Assembly: GCF_009176705.1 (NCBI RefSeq)
Contig: NZ_AP021846.1
Coordinates: forward strand, 1,024,001-1,088,000
Direction of reading: 5' to 3'
Origin: Pseudoalteromonas sp. A25
GTDB lineage: Bacteria > Pseudomonadota > Gammaproteobacteria > Enterobacterales > Alteromonadaceae
DNA: 64,000 nucleotides
Program-made: the position numbers and the translations under genes
In this document: piece by piece, positions 16,188 to 28,632 of the stretch
Layout of the letters: every line of letters starts with the position of its first letter
How positions within the stretch are numbered: the first letter of the stretch is position 1
Notes under the pieces: generated by a model
Database searches by the model: none
What the model was told of the DNA's origin: nothing
The model's input: only the letters and a program-made list of their open reading frames with translations

Positions 16188-17087
16188 ATGCCCGTTCAGG
16201 CATCGTATTTGTTTGTTATTTTTGTTTGGTCAACAACACCGCTCTCAATAGTATGGAGCAGCGAGAGCATGCCGCCGTTATTGAGTGTATTGCTGCGCAT
16301 GATGATTGCTTTGCTTTTGGCTGGGTTAGTGATAGCGATTAGTAATACACGTGTGCCTTGGAATCGGCGCGCTTGTAAACTTTACCTGTATTCCGCATTG
16401 GGTATCTTAGGGGGTATGTCACTGAGTTATCTAGCCGCGCAGACAGTCCCCTCAGGCGTTATTTCTTTAATTTTTGGTTTGGCACCGATCCTATCTGGGC
16501 TACTTGCACAAAAACTTCTGGGGGAGGCTAAATTCACACCAGTAAAATTAATTGCATTGTTGCTCGCTTTGTTTGGCTTATACCTGATTTGCTCTTCGCA
16601 AATTCAACAACTTAACTTAGCTCCCATAGGGCTTGGTTACGTTTTACTGGCGGTGTGCTGCTTTAGCCTCAGCGGCGTGTTGATAAAGCGAATAAAAGTT
16701 GCCATTCACCCTATGGCCACTACATTTGGAGCCTTATTGTTTGTAACACCTATGTTTGCTGTGCTTTGGATGATATTTGATGGCACTGTAGCGATTGATA
16801 CTTGGCAAGCGAAATCTATTTGGGCAACACTCTATTTGGGAGTAATCGGCTCTTTGCTTGGATTTTTAGCCTATTTTCATGTGTTGCAAAAGCTATCAGC
16901 GAGTACCGTCGCATTGACGACGTTGATCACGCCGGGTTTTGCGATCACTTTTGGCGCATGGTTGAACAATGAGCAACTAACAGCAAGCCTGTTAACTGGT
17001 GCTGCTATTATTATCGCGAGTTTGGCATTATTTCAATTTGGTGAGCGGGTAAGCTTATTGCTAAAAAAGAGCAAAGTGGAGTGTTAA
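16188..17087 (+). CDS. EamA/DMT family transporter
   Basis: The 299-residue integral membrane protein has about ten TM helices arranged as two EamA repeats, ending in a short basic cytoplasmic tail (LLKKSKVEC). PSGVISLIFGLAPILSGL in the first repeat and VGIVGSLLGFLAYFHVLQK-like sequence in the second are typical of drug/metabolite transporters. Family members export or import amino acids, nucleotides or drugs; the substrate is not evident. The start at 16188 has AAGGA eight bases upstream. A long structured leader precedes it, and the sirtuin-like gene follows 3 bp downstream in the same transcript. Confidence 0.88.
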   Translation: MPVQASYLFVIFVWSTTPLSIVWSSESMPPLLSVLLRMMIALLLAGLVIAISNTRVPWNRRACKLYLYSALGILGGMSLSYLAAQTVPSGVISLIFGLAPILSGLLAQKLLGEAKFTPVKLIALLLALFGLYLICSSQIQQLNLAPIGLGYVLLAVCCFSLSGVLIKRIKVAIHPMATTFGALLFVTPMFAVLWMIFDGTVAIDTWQAKSIWATLYLGVIGSLLGFLAYFHVLQKLSASTVALTTLITPGFAITFGAWLNNEQLTASLLTGAAIIIASLALFQFGERVSLLLKKSKVEC

Positions 17088-17090
17088 ACT

Positions 17091-17804
17091 TTGGAAACAT
17101 TATACATCACAGGTGCGGGCGTGAGTGCGCAAAGCGGTATTCCTACTTTTAGGGGGGAAGATGGTTTTTGGACAATAGGCAGTCAAAACTACACGCCGCA
17201 AGAAATGGCGACAAGGGCTATGTACGAGCACAATCCTGGGGAGTTTTTGTGTTGGTACTATAAGCGATTTGTTACATATCAGCATCATGGTCCAAATGAA
17301 GTGCATGTTTGGCTAAACGATAAATCGCTTATTACACAAAATATTGATGGTTTGGATGGAAAAGCAGGGAATAAAAATTATGTGTCAATTCATGGGCGTA
17401 TTGACAAAGTTACTTTGTATCACAGACAAGGGCAACCTGTTAGGGTGGAGCCTGCACCTTGGGAAGGTATAGACGAAAATAACCTAAAGCAGTCGCTGCT
17501 TGAGGTATTTAAAATTCCAAGCAAGGGGCCCGAATTCAATCACTCTCTAAAGCCTTATGTATTATTATTTGATGAATATTACACAGAGCTTTATCAAATA
17601 AATAAAGCATACACAATGATGGAAAACGCGACCAAGATGGTATTTATTGGTACATCATTTAGTGTCAACATAACACAAATAGCACTTGAAATTGCAAGGA
17701 GGAACAACATTGAAGTAGAGGTTGTTGACCCTAACCCTGCGCATATTTTGTATGATAAAGTGTGTTATCACAAAATGTTGGCTAAAGACTATATTACTCT
17801 TTAG
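17091..17804 (+). CDS. Sir2-family NAD-dependent protein lacking the zinc-ribbon cysteines
   Basis: The 237-residue Rossmann-fold protein starts at TTG 17091, 3 bp after the transporter stop, with GTGGAGTG upstream. Sirtuin NAD-binding motifs are present: TGAGVSAQSGIPTFRG (7-22), TQNIDGL (82-88), and a catalytic-type His101 in SIHGRI. The C-terminal GTSFSVN corresponds to the GTSLxV motif. The small domain that normally holds four zinc-binding Cys has none: the only Cys are residue 54 and one near 226. Such zinc-less Sir2 relatives may deacylate, ADP-ribosylate or hydrolyse NAD. Activity is uncertain. Its 3' end overlaps the convergent hypothetical gene by 4 bp. Confidence 0.8.
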   Translation: METLYITGAGVSAQSGIPTFRGEDGFWTIGSQNYTPQEMATRAMYEHNPGEFLCWYYKRFVTYQHHGPNEVHVWLNDKSLITQNIDGLDGKAGNKNYVSIHGRIDKVTLYHRQGQPVRVEPAPWEGIDENNLKQSLLEVFKIPSKGPEFNHSLKPYVLLFDEYYTELYQINKAYTMMENATKMVFIGTSFSVNITQIALEIARRNNIEVEVVDPNPAHILYDKVCYHKMLAKDYITL

Positions 17805-18493
17805 TGCAACAAAGTCATCACATCTTCACTTGAACACTCAAAGGCTGCACCGAGCAATATAATGCGGTGATGACTGCTTGTTAAATTATTACCTTTCATG
17901 TTGATTTTTAAATGGTTGCAAATCAGTCTTAGTGTATTAATTGCACTGGGAACTTGCTTAACTTGAGCTTCTAGTAGCGCAAGTGCAGCACTAAGCTCGT
18001 GGGGCTGCAAAGGTTCAAAGCATCGGTTAAAGGCTAGGTAGCACTCCATTGGCAACAGTTGTTGTTCGTTTCGTGTTGCTAATGCAGGCGCTAACGATTC
18101 ATTTCGTTCAAACAGCAGTAACGAGCGAATGTAGTTAAAAGGAGGGGGGTCGTTAGGCTCACTCAACAAAACATGTAAAATGGTATTTTGTTGTTCATTT
18201 TGCAACACAAACCCTTCACTCTCGCTCAGCGCAGGCGTAAAAAATGTTAACTTATCAATGTTATTAATCCCCGCAATGAGCGCTTTTGGAAGCGGTTTCT
18301 TCGCTAAAAGAGAGATGACTATGTCTTGACAGAATTGATAATAAGCTTGCTCCTGCATGGCTTGTTGATACAGGTATTTAAGATGTGCAATGTTTTCATT
18401 GGCGCTGCTTTGTACATAAAAGTCTACTAGTCCTTTTATATCTTGTTGTTTTATAAAATCAATTAGAGTGTTTGTTGACTCTTTTAGGTTCAT
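17801..18493 (-). CDS. Hypothetical protein
   Basis: The 230-residue, mainly helical, probably cytoplasmic protein has no signal peptide, TM helix or motif I recognise. Leu/Gln-rich helices and segments such as NTILHVLLSEPNDPPPFNYI and LLPMECYLAFNRC could suggest ankyrin- or HEAT-like repeats, but the repeat unit is not clear. It is transcribed alone, convergent with and overlapping the sirtuin-like gene by 4 bp. The start ATG at 18493 lacks a strong ribosome site. Length and codon use look like a genuine gene. Confidence 0.6.
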   Translation of the reverse strand: MNLKESTNTLIDFIKQQDIKGLVDFYVQSSANENIAHLKYLYQQAMQEQAYYQFCQDIVISLLAKKPLPKALIAGINNIDKLTFFTPALSESEGFVLQNEQQNTILHVLLSEPNDPPPFNYIRSLLLFERNESLAPALATRNEQQLLPMECYLAFNRCFEPLQPHELSAALALLEAQVKQVPSAINTLRLICNHLKINMKGNNLTSSHHRIILLGAAFECSSEDVMTLLH

Positions 18494-18732
18494 ATTTACG
18501 CCAAAGTGAGTTTAATCAAGTTATCAACAGTGTAGAACAGTTTGTCCTAAAAAGGTAATGTTATCATAGGGCTAAGAGCGTAGATTAGAGAGCCATTGAT
18601 TTAATTGCCCTCCAACATTGACTATTTATATTGCGAAGTATTTGTGCCAAGACTGGTAAAATAATACGTTCAAAAATATCAAGATATTCGTAATTTTGAT
18701 ATCCAGTTTTGTGATTCTTTCACTACACTTAA

Positions 18733-22408
<3,676 letters not shown>

Positions 22409-22410
22409 TA

Positions 22411-22462
22411 ATTGGTGAGCTTCGTTGCTTTATTGTGTAAAGTGATAAGCAACGTCACCAAT
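22411..22462. other. Bulged 16-bp hairpin between signalling operon and GNAT
   Basis: ATTGGTGA (22411-22418) and CGTTGCTT (22423-22430) pair with TCACCAAT (22455-22462) and AAGCAACG (22447-22454). The result is a 16-bp stem with a 4-nt bulge and a 16-nt loop. No T-run follows. It may be a weak terminator, an mRNA-stabilising stem or a regulator site. Confidence 0.5.
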
Positions 22463-22481
22463 CGGGATTGTATGGATTAAT

Positions 22482-22892
22482 ATGGCCTATCAAATTAGTA
22501 ATAAAGCACCAACAGTTCGAGAGTTTGCACTGCTTAGGAAACAAGTCGGCTGGGGCGAAACCGATGAAATTTTGGCTCAAACTAGCCTCAATAACTCTTT
22601 ATTTCACGTTACTATCCGTCATCAAGATGCGCTTATCGCGATGGGGCGAGTGATAGGCGATGGTGGCTTATTCTTTTACATTCAAGATGTGGTAGTTGCG
22701 CCCGATTATCAAGGTGAAGGGCTTGGGCATGCTGTAATGTATGAAATTGAAAGATATGTAGCTAAAAATGCCAAACTCGGTGCGACGGTTGCTTTGTTAT
22801 CCGCAAAAGGCAAAGAAGCGTTTTATGAGCAATACGATTACATTGTTCGTACGGGAGAGCCGCTGGGTTTGGGAATGTGTAAGTTCGTTTAA
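22482..22892 (+). CDS. GNAT family N-acetyltransferase
   Basis: A 136-residue single-domain GNAT. The acetyl-CoA-binding P-loop reads VVVAPDYQGEGLGHAVM, with the preceding FFYIQDVVV strand and a C-terminal YEQYDYI strand. The start at 22482 follows GGATTAAT. A competing frame from 22468 is a shadow. It is about 150 bp from the RLAN/ATP-grasp gene, so it may be a separate transcript, but the theme (GNAT next to GNAT-C39) is notable. The acceptor is unknown; such proteins acetylate small amines, aminoacyl groups or protein N-termini. Confidence 0.85.
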   Translation: MAYQISNKAPTVREFALLRKQVGWGETDEILAQTSLNNSLFHVTIRHQDALIAMGRVIGDGGLFFYIQDVVVAPDYQGEGLGHAVMYEIERYVAKNAKLGATVALLSAKGKEAFYEQYDYIVRTGEPLGLGMCKFV

Positions 22893-23042
22893 TTCTCTTA
22901 AATAAATCTCTTATCGTATAGATAAAAATAACTTGCTAGTCAGTAAGGTACTTTCGCTTTATAAATCGCTCAATGCTTAGTAGTACAAAGCAGCTATTCA
23001 CTTGAGAATTTTTTTAGTGATGTATGTCTTTAATGATTAGGA

Positions 23043-24479
23043 ATGACCATGTTAAAAACTTTGATTGTGGTTGAATCGGAAAAAACCGCAGCTGAGTTTG
23101 ATTTAGCGAATGTGCTGAGTTTTGAACAATACTTACAAGATTACCCCAAACGCGATGAACCAAAAACACGCATTATAAACTTATGCGATACTGGCCAGTA
23201 CCTAAGTAAAGGTTACTATTGCTCATTGCTTGCAGAAGCCCGAAAGCACGTTGTATTACCGACAGTTAAAACAATTAACGCGTTACGAACCGAGCATATT
23301 GAGCTGAGCCTAAGTAATGCGGAGCGTAGAGCTTTGGAAAATCAGTCTCAATGGGTGTTCTTTGGTCAAACAGACAACCAGGCTTTGCACCCCTTGGCAA
23401 CTACTTTATACAAGCGTTTTGCGGCGCCTTTGCTGCGTGTACGTGCGGTTGATGATAGTCGTTTATTGGTAGAGCAGGGCTCAATTACACAGTTAGATGA
23501 GCAACAAAAATCACAGTTTCTTAGAGTTGTCGCAAAGCTCAGCGAGTCATCTTGGCGTGTTGGCGTAAAGCAGCAACATGCGCGCTGGGAAATGGCTATT
23601 TTAGTCGACCCTCAAGAACCATCACCTCCTAGTGATGAGGATGCAATTGCGAAGTTTGTTAAAGCTGCACGTAAAAATGGGATCCATGCGCAAGTCAAAA
23701 CTATCAATACACTTGAAGACATTAACCAATATGATGCGCTGTTTATTCGCCAAACAACCGCAATAGATCATCAGACGTATCGCTTGGCTAGCAAAGCTGA
23801 AAGTGCTGGGGTAGTGGTCATTGACGATGCAACATCCATTCTTCGTTGTTGCAATAAGGTATATCTACATGATGCGTTTAGTTATTCCAAAGTACCAACC
23901 TTAAAAACGCACGTAGTCAGTGATGCCTCAGATAATACACTCAGCGTTTTAGAGTCTCTATTTAGCTACCCAATGGTGCTAAAAATGCCAGAAGGGTCAT
24001 TTTCACGCGGTGTGTATAAGGTCGCCGATAGAAAAGAGCTTTTGGCACATTTAGAGGCGTTATTGGCTGAAAGTGCACTGGTGCTTGTGCAAGAATATTT
24101 ATACACGGACTTTGACTGGCGAGTCGGAGTGCTGAACGGCAGAGCAATTTATGCTTGTCGTTATCATATGGCTAGAAATCATTGGCAAATATACAACCAC
24201 AATTCCAAACGCTTCAACTCAGGTGGCTTTGAAACCTTACCTACATTTGAAGTGCCAAGAGCAGTGTTATCTGCAGCGCTAAAAGCTTGCAAAGTAATTG
24301 GAAATGGCTTGTATGGTGTAGATATCAAAGAGCTTAATGGTAAGGCCTATGTAATAGAGGTGAATGACAACCCCAGTATCGACCATAAAGTTGAAGATGC
24401 CTATTTGGGTAATGAGCTGTACATGCTGATCATGGCTGAGTTTGTCAGGCGGCTTGAGGCTAGAGGCAAGTATGAATAA
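23043..24479 (+). CDS. RimK-like ATP-grasp ligase with N-terminal RLAN domain
   Basis: The 478-residue protein starts with MLKTLIVVESEKTAAEFDLANVLSF-type sequence, the pattern of the RimK-like ATP-grasp N-terminal (RLAN) domain of about 150-200 residues. An ATP-grasp domain follows, with KMPEGSFSRGVYKV (phosphate-binding loop), LVQEYLYTDFDWRVGVL and the metal-binding EVNDNPSID near the C-terminus. RimK-type ligases attach amino acids, usually Glu, to a carboxyl group using ATP. The GNAT-C39 gene overlaps its end by 8 bp. This arrangement was described in comparative-genomic work on ATP-grasp amidoligases as a predicted peptide-synthesis or protein-tagging system; the product is not known. Confidence 0.85.
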   Translation: MTMLKTLIVVESEKTAAEFDLANVLSFEQYLQDYPKRDEPKTRIINLCDTGQYLSKGYYCSLLAEARKHVVLPTVKTINALRTEHIELSLSNAERRALENQSQWVFFGQTDNQALHPLATTLYKRFAAPLLRVRAVDDSRLLVEQGSITQLDEQQKSQFLRVVAKLSESSWRVGVKQQHARWEMAILVDPQEPSPPSDEDAIAKFVKAARKNGIHAQVKTINTLEDINQYDALFIRQTTAIDHQTYRLASKAESAGVVVIDDATSILRCCNKVYLHDAFSYSKVPTLKTHVVSDASDNTLSVLESLFSYPMVLKMPEGSFSRGVYKVADRKELLAHLEALLAESALVLVQEYLYTDFDWRVGVLNGRAIYACRYHMARNHWQIYNHNSKRFNSGGFETLPTFEVPRAVLSAALKACKVIGNGLYGVDIKELNGKAYVIEVNDNPSIDHKVEDAYLGNELYMLIMAEFVRRLEARGKYE

Positions 24480-25581
24480 CAGTGCCATTACATTGCGTTT
24501 GGCTCAGCTAGGGGATTTAACACAGTTATCAAAAGTTGAGCAAACTTGCTTTAGTAGTGACCGTTTAAGTAAACGCAGTTTAAAGCACTGGTTAAGCGCA
24601 AAGCATGCTTTGTTTTTAGTTGCAAGCAGCCAAAAAGAAATCGTGGGCTATGGTCTTGTGTGGTGTCTCAAAGGCACGCGGCTAGCCCGGTTGTATTCTT
24701 TAGCGGTAATGCCAGCCTATCGTGGTCAGGGGATTGCGCAGTTGTTGCTAAGTGAGCTTGAGCAACTTACGCAGCGTAAAGGACGAGCATATCTTCGTCT
24801 AGAAGTTTCAGCCCTTAACCACGCCGCCATATCGCTTTACAGGAGCTTGGGTTATCAAGTGTTCGGTGCATATAGTGATTACTATGGCGATGGTAGTGAA
24901 GCTTTACGCATGCAAAAGCGTGTAGCACGCTTTGATGGCAAGGGAGTGCAGCTTCAAGTGCCTTGGTATAAACAAACCACTGAGTTTACTTGTGGGCCCG
25001 CAGCTCTATTAATGGCAATGCATAGCTTAGAGAAAAGCACAATGCTTAGACAAATCGATGAGTTAGCTATTTGGCGAGAAGCGACCACGATTTTCATGAC
25101 TAGCGGACATGGCGGTTGCCACCCTGTCGGGCTTGCTCTATCAGCCATTAAGCGAGGTTTTAAAGCGCGTGTATTTTTAACACAACTCAGCGCACTATTT
25201 TTGAATGGGGTTAGAAGCGAAGAGAAAAAGCAAGTGATGTGTACAGTGCATGATGAGTTTATTGCTCAGGCTTATAACTTGGGATGTGAGCTCAATGAAA
25301 CACCACTGGAATTAGAGCGACTATATGAGCTGCTCAAAGCCGGGTATGGTGTTTTAATGCTTATTAGTACCTATCGTCTCGATGGTAAAAAAGCACCTCA
25401 CTGGGTCTGTGTAACCGCTATAGATGAGCACTGTGTTTACGTGCATGACCCAGATTTGGATGCATCGCAACAGGCGATAGACTGCCAACATGTGCCCATT
25501 GGTCTGGAAGAGTTTTCTAAAATGGCAACATTTGGTAAAAACCGCCTGCGTGCTGCTATTGCAATTGCAAAGTTATCTTAA
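24472..25581 (+). CDS. GNAT acetyltransferase fused to a C39-like cysteine peptidase
   Basis: The ATG at 24472 (GAGGCAAGT upstream, overlapping the ATP-grasp stop) gives 369 residues. Residues about 5-150 are a GNAT domain (LAVMPAYRGQGIAQLLLSEL). The C-terminal half is a papain-like peptidase of the C39 type with the nucleophile in TEFTCGPAALLMAM, His in APHWVCVTAID and Asp in YVHDPD. C39 enzymes in other systems cut double-glycine leader peptides, so a peptide substrate is likely. The domain order matches the partner described with RLAN/ATP-grasp ligases. No leader-peptide gene or ABC exporter is next door. Convergent 4-bp overlap with the following membrane-protein gene. Confidence 0.85.
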   Translation: MNNSAITLRLAQLGDLTQLSKVEQTCFSSDRLSKRSLKHWLSAKHALFLVASSQKEIVGYGLVWCLKGTRLARLYSLAVMPAYRGQGIAQLLLSELEQLTQRKGRAYLRLEVSALNHAAISLYRSLGYQVFGAYSDYYGDGSEALRMQKRVARFDGKGVQLQVPWYKQTTEFTCGPAALLMAMHSLEKSTMLRQIDELAIWREATTIFMTSGHGGCHPVGLALSAIKRGFKARVFLTQLSALFLNGVRSEEKKQVMCTVHDEFIAQAYNLGCELNETPLELERLYELLKAGYGVLMLISTYRLDGKKAPHWVCVTAIDEHCVYVHDPDLDASQQAIDCQHVPIGLEEFSKMATFGKNRLRAAIAIAKLS

Positions 25582-26012
25582 GGGGCGGCACGTTTACTAT
25601 AGTGCCAGCCTAAAGCGTACCCACAACCACATAAAAACCAGATAGTGCTGGCAATAATCGAAAACACGCTGGTTTGCTGCCAAAATATAATACTTAGGGG
25701 AATGGCTGCCAACCCCCTAAGTAAACACATCACAGCTAACACCGCTAGTGCGACTCGTTGCAGGGGAAGCGAGCGAATAAGACCTGTTGCAGCAAATGCA
25801 TATGCGCCGCAAACTAAGAATAAAGTACTCAAAAAAAGTGTTGTTACAGGTGCAAGCAAAGTGCCTGCATTGGCTGAATCAATAATAAACCGTGGTGCAA
25901 GCTGCGCTCTGTAGCATTGCTCTCCCAAAACGATACAGCTGGTGTGTGCTATCGCGGTAATTATCGCCATTAGAGTACAGAACAATAATAAGCCTTTAAC
26001 AACCTTTGGCAT
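25578..26012 (-). CDS. Small integral membrane protein, function unknown
   Basis: The open frame extends to 26132, but the ATG at 26012 (AAGGA nine bases upstream) gives a 144-residue four-helix membrane protein beginning MPKVVKGLLLF. Helices are at about residues 5-25, 50-75, 83-105 and 113-135. Several Cys lie in and around the first loop (SCIVLGEQCY). No family recognised. It diverges from the SDR gene, with an 88-bp gap for both promoters, and overlaps the GNAT-C39 gene at its 3' end by 4 bp. Confidence 0.65.
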   Translation of the reverse strand: MPKVVKGLLLFCTLMAIITAIAHTSCIVLGEQCYRAQLAPRFIIDSANAGTLLAPVTTLFLSTLFLVCGAYAFAATGLIRSLPLQRVALAVLAVMCLLRGLAAIPLSIIFWQQTSVFSIIASTIWFLCGCGYALGWHYSKRAAP

Positions 26013-26100
26013 GGTTAAATAGTCCTTTTTAGTTGAGTATGTTGAACAACAGCATTTATAGTGATATTCACACATAATAAGACTAACACAGAGCAATACA

Positions 26101-26943
26101 ATGGAGCATAAGAACAATCCCACAATCATCATAACTGGTGCCTCAAAAGGCGTTGGGGCGGCGTCGGCACTTGCTTACGCGAAAGCTTATCCAAATGGTA
26201 TTAATATGGTGCTGGTGGCAAGAAATCTGGCTCCCCTTGAAAACATGCAAGCGCAGTTAGCCTGTTACCCGCAATGCCATGTTTTATTGGTTCAAGCTGA
26301 TGTCGCATCGTTAAGTGATTGTGAGCGAATCGTCGCTCAAACTGTTGAACAGTTTGGCTTTATTAATGTGTTGGTCAATAACGCTGGGCTGCACTATCGA
26401 GGTGATTTTTGTAAGTTATCGGCACAGCATGTCGCAGCCATGGTGGATGTAAATATGAGAGCGCCAATGGTGCTCAGTGCTTTGGCAATAAAGCATATGC
26501 CTAGTAGCGAACACAATGCCATTGTAATGGTAGGCTCTTTAGCGGGGTTAACACCTTTGCAAGGTGCTGCGACTTATAGCGGTACAAAGGCTGGTTTAAG
26601 AGCATTCACTTATGCGCTTCATGATGAACTTATAACGAGCAAAATCAACGTTGCGGTTGTATCACCAGGACCCATTGATACGGGTTTCATTATGGATGAA
26701 ATTGATCAAGTTGAAGACATTGTTTATTCGCAGCCGATGAGTAGTGCAGAGCAAGTCGCTGATGCTATCGTGTCGCTCAGTCAATCAACCAAGGCTGAAA
26801 TAGCAATGCCAAGTGCCAGTGGTAAATTAGCCACCTTTAGTTATTTATTTCCGAGCTTTCGCCGCGCAGTCCGAGGGCTACTTTATCGAATTGGTGCCAA
26901 GAATAAAGAAAAGTATCGTCGAAACACTGGGCGAGACGTGTGA
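26101..26943 (+). CDS. Short-chain dehydrogenase/reductase (SDR)
   Basis: The 280-residue Rossmann-fold oxidoreductase has the classical SDR signature: cofactor loop TGASKGVGAASA near residue 13, NNAG, catalytic Ser in VGSLAGL and the YSGTK active-site pair. A basic/hydrophobic C-terminal extension (RRAVRGLLYRIGAKNKEKYRR) may associate with membranes, as in SDRs acting on lipids. It is NADP(H)-dependent by general family expectation, which is not proven. The substrate is unknown. A hairpin-forming repeat (GTTTACA at 26944-26950 with TGTAAAC at 26959-26965) follows its stop. Confidence 0.85.
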   Translation: MEHKNNPTIIITGASKGVGAASALAYAKAYPNGINMVLVARNLAPLENMQAQLACYPQCHVLLVQADVASLSDCERIVAQTVEQFGFINVLVNNAGLHYRGDFCKLSAQHVAAMVDVNMRAPMVLSALAIKHMPSSEHNAIVMVGSLAGLTPLQGAATYSGTKAGLRAFTYALHDELITSKINVAVVSPGPIDTGFIMDEIDQVEDIVYSQPMSSAEQVADAIVSLSQSTKAEIAMPSASGKLATFSYLFPSFRRAVRGLLYRIGAKNKEKYRRNTGRDV

Positions 26944-27105
26944 GTTTACATTTCCCACTGTAAACATTTGTGGCCACCTAACAATGTTTACCTGTCATGG
27001 CGCATAAAATGTCACTTGATGTCGTTATTACACTGGTGCTTTCACATTTGCTGCACTTTTGCTTGCCATGGTTAAACTTCAAAACACAATTGGTTTGGAG
27101 TGACT

Positions 27106-28623
27106 ATGAACAAAGCACCTCTCAAGCACGCTGCAATGTTAGTTGCTGTGCTAAGTACAATTCATGTAGCAACATTACATGCAAAACCAAGAACGCCGCC
27201 ACCACGTCAGCCTCCTGGTGCACAACCCGCTACACCACTAGATCAAGCGCTTAGCGTTTTGATCTCGCAAAATGGCTTGACTGGTCGCGTAGCGGGTGCC
27301 AGGCAGTTACCAAAAATTTCTGATCCCATCGCCCGTTTGGGGATGCAACTATTCTTTACCAAAGCACTCGGGGGTGAAAAATCCGTTGCCTGTGCAAGCT
27401 GTCATGACCCACGTTTGGGCGGCGCGGATGGTCTATCCTTCCCTATAGGCACCAATGCTGTGGCAGAAAATGTTGTTGGCCCAAACCGCAGAGCGATCAA
27501 CGATGAGATCAACATACCTCGTAATTCGCCAACGATTTTTAATACCGGTTTAGCAACTAATTCATTATTTTGGGATGGGCGTATAGAGCGTGTCACTATG
27601 ACTGATGAGCAAGGCAACGAAACAAGTTTTATTAGTACGCCAGACTCGGGCTTTGGTGTGCCTGACGATAATGCTGGTGACACTTTAGTGAGTACTTTGG
27701 CGCGTTTTCCTGTGACTTCAAAAGAAGAAATGCGCGGCGAGGCATTTCCAGATGTAACAACGAATGAAGCGCTCAGAACACACCTTGCACAGCGTATCGG
27801 TGATTACGGGGCAGAGCAAGGGTCGCTTGAAACCAATGATTGGCTACAAATGTTTCGTGAAGCGTTTGACTCTCAAGCTGATGCCGCATCGCTTGTGACT
27901 TTTGATAATATTGCGTTTGCACTGGGCCAATATCAAGCTTCTTTTGTGATGATAAACACAGACTGGCATCGCTATGTACGAGGTGATTTGAGTGCGCTGA
28001 GTGAGCAACAAAAACAAGGAGCAAAGCTGTTCTTTACACAAATTGCTGATGGCGGAGCGGGGTGTGTTAACTGTCACAGTGGTGAGCGCTTTACCAATGA
28101 TGGCTTTTTTAACTTAGCTTTTCCACAATATGGTATTGGTACAGATGAAGCCCATGCCGATATAGGTCGAGCAGCGATTGACCCACAAGCACGAAATCAA
28201 TTTGCGTTTCGTGTTCCAAGCTTGCTGAATGTTGCATTAACTGCGCCATATAGTCATGCCGGTGCTTACGAAAGCTTAGAGCAAGTAGTGAGTCATTACG
28301 CCAACCCAGAGCAAACTGTTGAGGCGTTTTTTCAACGTGGTGGTGCATGTGGTTTAAAGCAGTTTGCCACCAGCGCCCAGTGTGAGACACTTAACCAAAA
28401 TGCACGTCAAAACACTGAAGCAGCGCTACAATTATTGCGTCAGTCGCCTTTTGTTGCAGCAAACTTAGATGCAGGACAACAGCAAGATCTCGTTGCGTTT
28501 TTGCATGCGCTTACAGACCGTTGTGCTAAAGATAAAGAATGTATTAGAAGGTGGGTACCTAGTCGCAGACTGCCAGATCCTGACAATTTGCGCCTACGTT
28601 CGCCACGACCGGTAGGTGGATAA
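27106..28623 (+). CDS. Di-heme cytochrome c peroxidase/MauG-like periplasmic protein
   Basis: The start ATG at 27106 has GGAG upstream; the product has 505 residues. A signal peptide (through LHAK) is followed by a Pro-rich linker (RTPPPRQPPG). Two CxxCH heme-c sites are visible: CASCH at 96-100 and CVNCH at 320-324. Spacing and surrounding FFTKALGGEKSVACASCHDP fit the CcpA/MauG superfamily of about 330-400 residues; this protein is longer, with an insert and an Arg/Pro-rich tail (RRLPDPDNLRLRSPRPVGG). Such enzymes reduce H2O2 or oxidise protein partners in the periplasm. The sensor kinase gene follows after 9 bp, so the enzyme and the two-component system are probably one operon. Confidence 0.88.
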   Translation: MNKAPLKHAAMLVAVLSTIHVATLHAKPRTPPPRQPPGAQPATPLDQALSVLISQNGLTGRVAGARQLPKISDPIARLGMQLFFTKALGGEKSVACASCHDPRLGGADGLSFPIGTNAVAENVVGPNRRAINDEINIPRNSPTIFNTGLATNSLFWDGRIERVTMTDEQGNETSFISTPDSGFGVPDDNAGDTLVSTLARFPVTSKEEMRGEAFPDVTTNEALRTHLAQRIGDYGAEQGSLETNDWLQMFREAFDSQADAASLVTFDNIAFALGQYQASFVMINTDWHRYVRGDLSALSEQQKQGAKLFFTQIADGGAGCVNCHSGERFTNDGFFNLAFPQYGIGTDEAHADIGRAAIDPQARNQFAFRVPSLLNVALTAPYSHAGAYESLEQVVSHYANPEQTVEAFFQRGGACGLKQFATSAQCETLNQNARQNTEAALQLLRQSPFVAANLDAGQQQDLVAFLHALTDRCAKDKECIRRWVPSRRLPDPDNLRLRSPRPVGG

Positions 28624-28632
28624 CCAAATTTT

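Noticed and set aside
26944..26965. Rho-independent terminator after the SDR gene
   Set aside because: The 7-bp stem (GTTTACA with TGTAAAC) is weak and is followed by ATTTGTGG, not a T-run.
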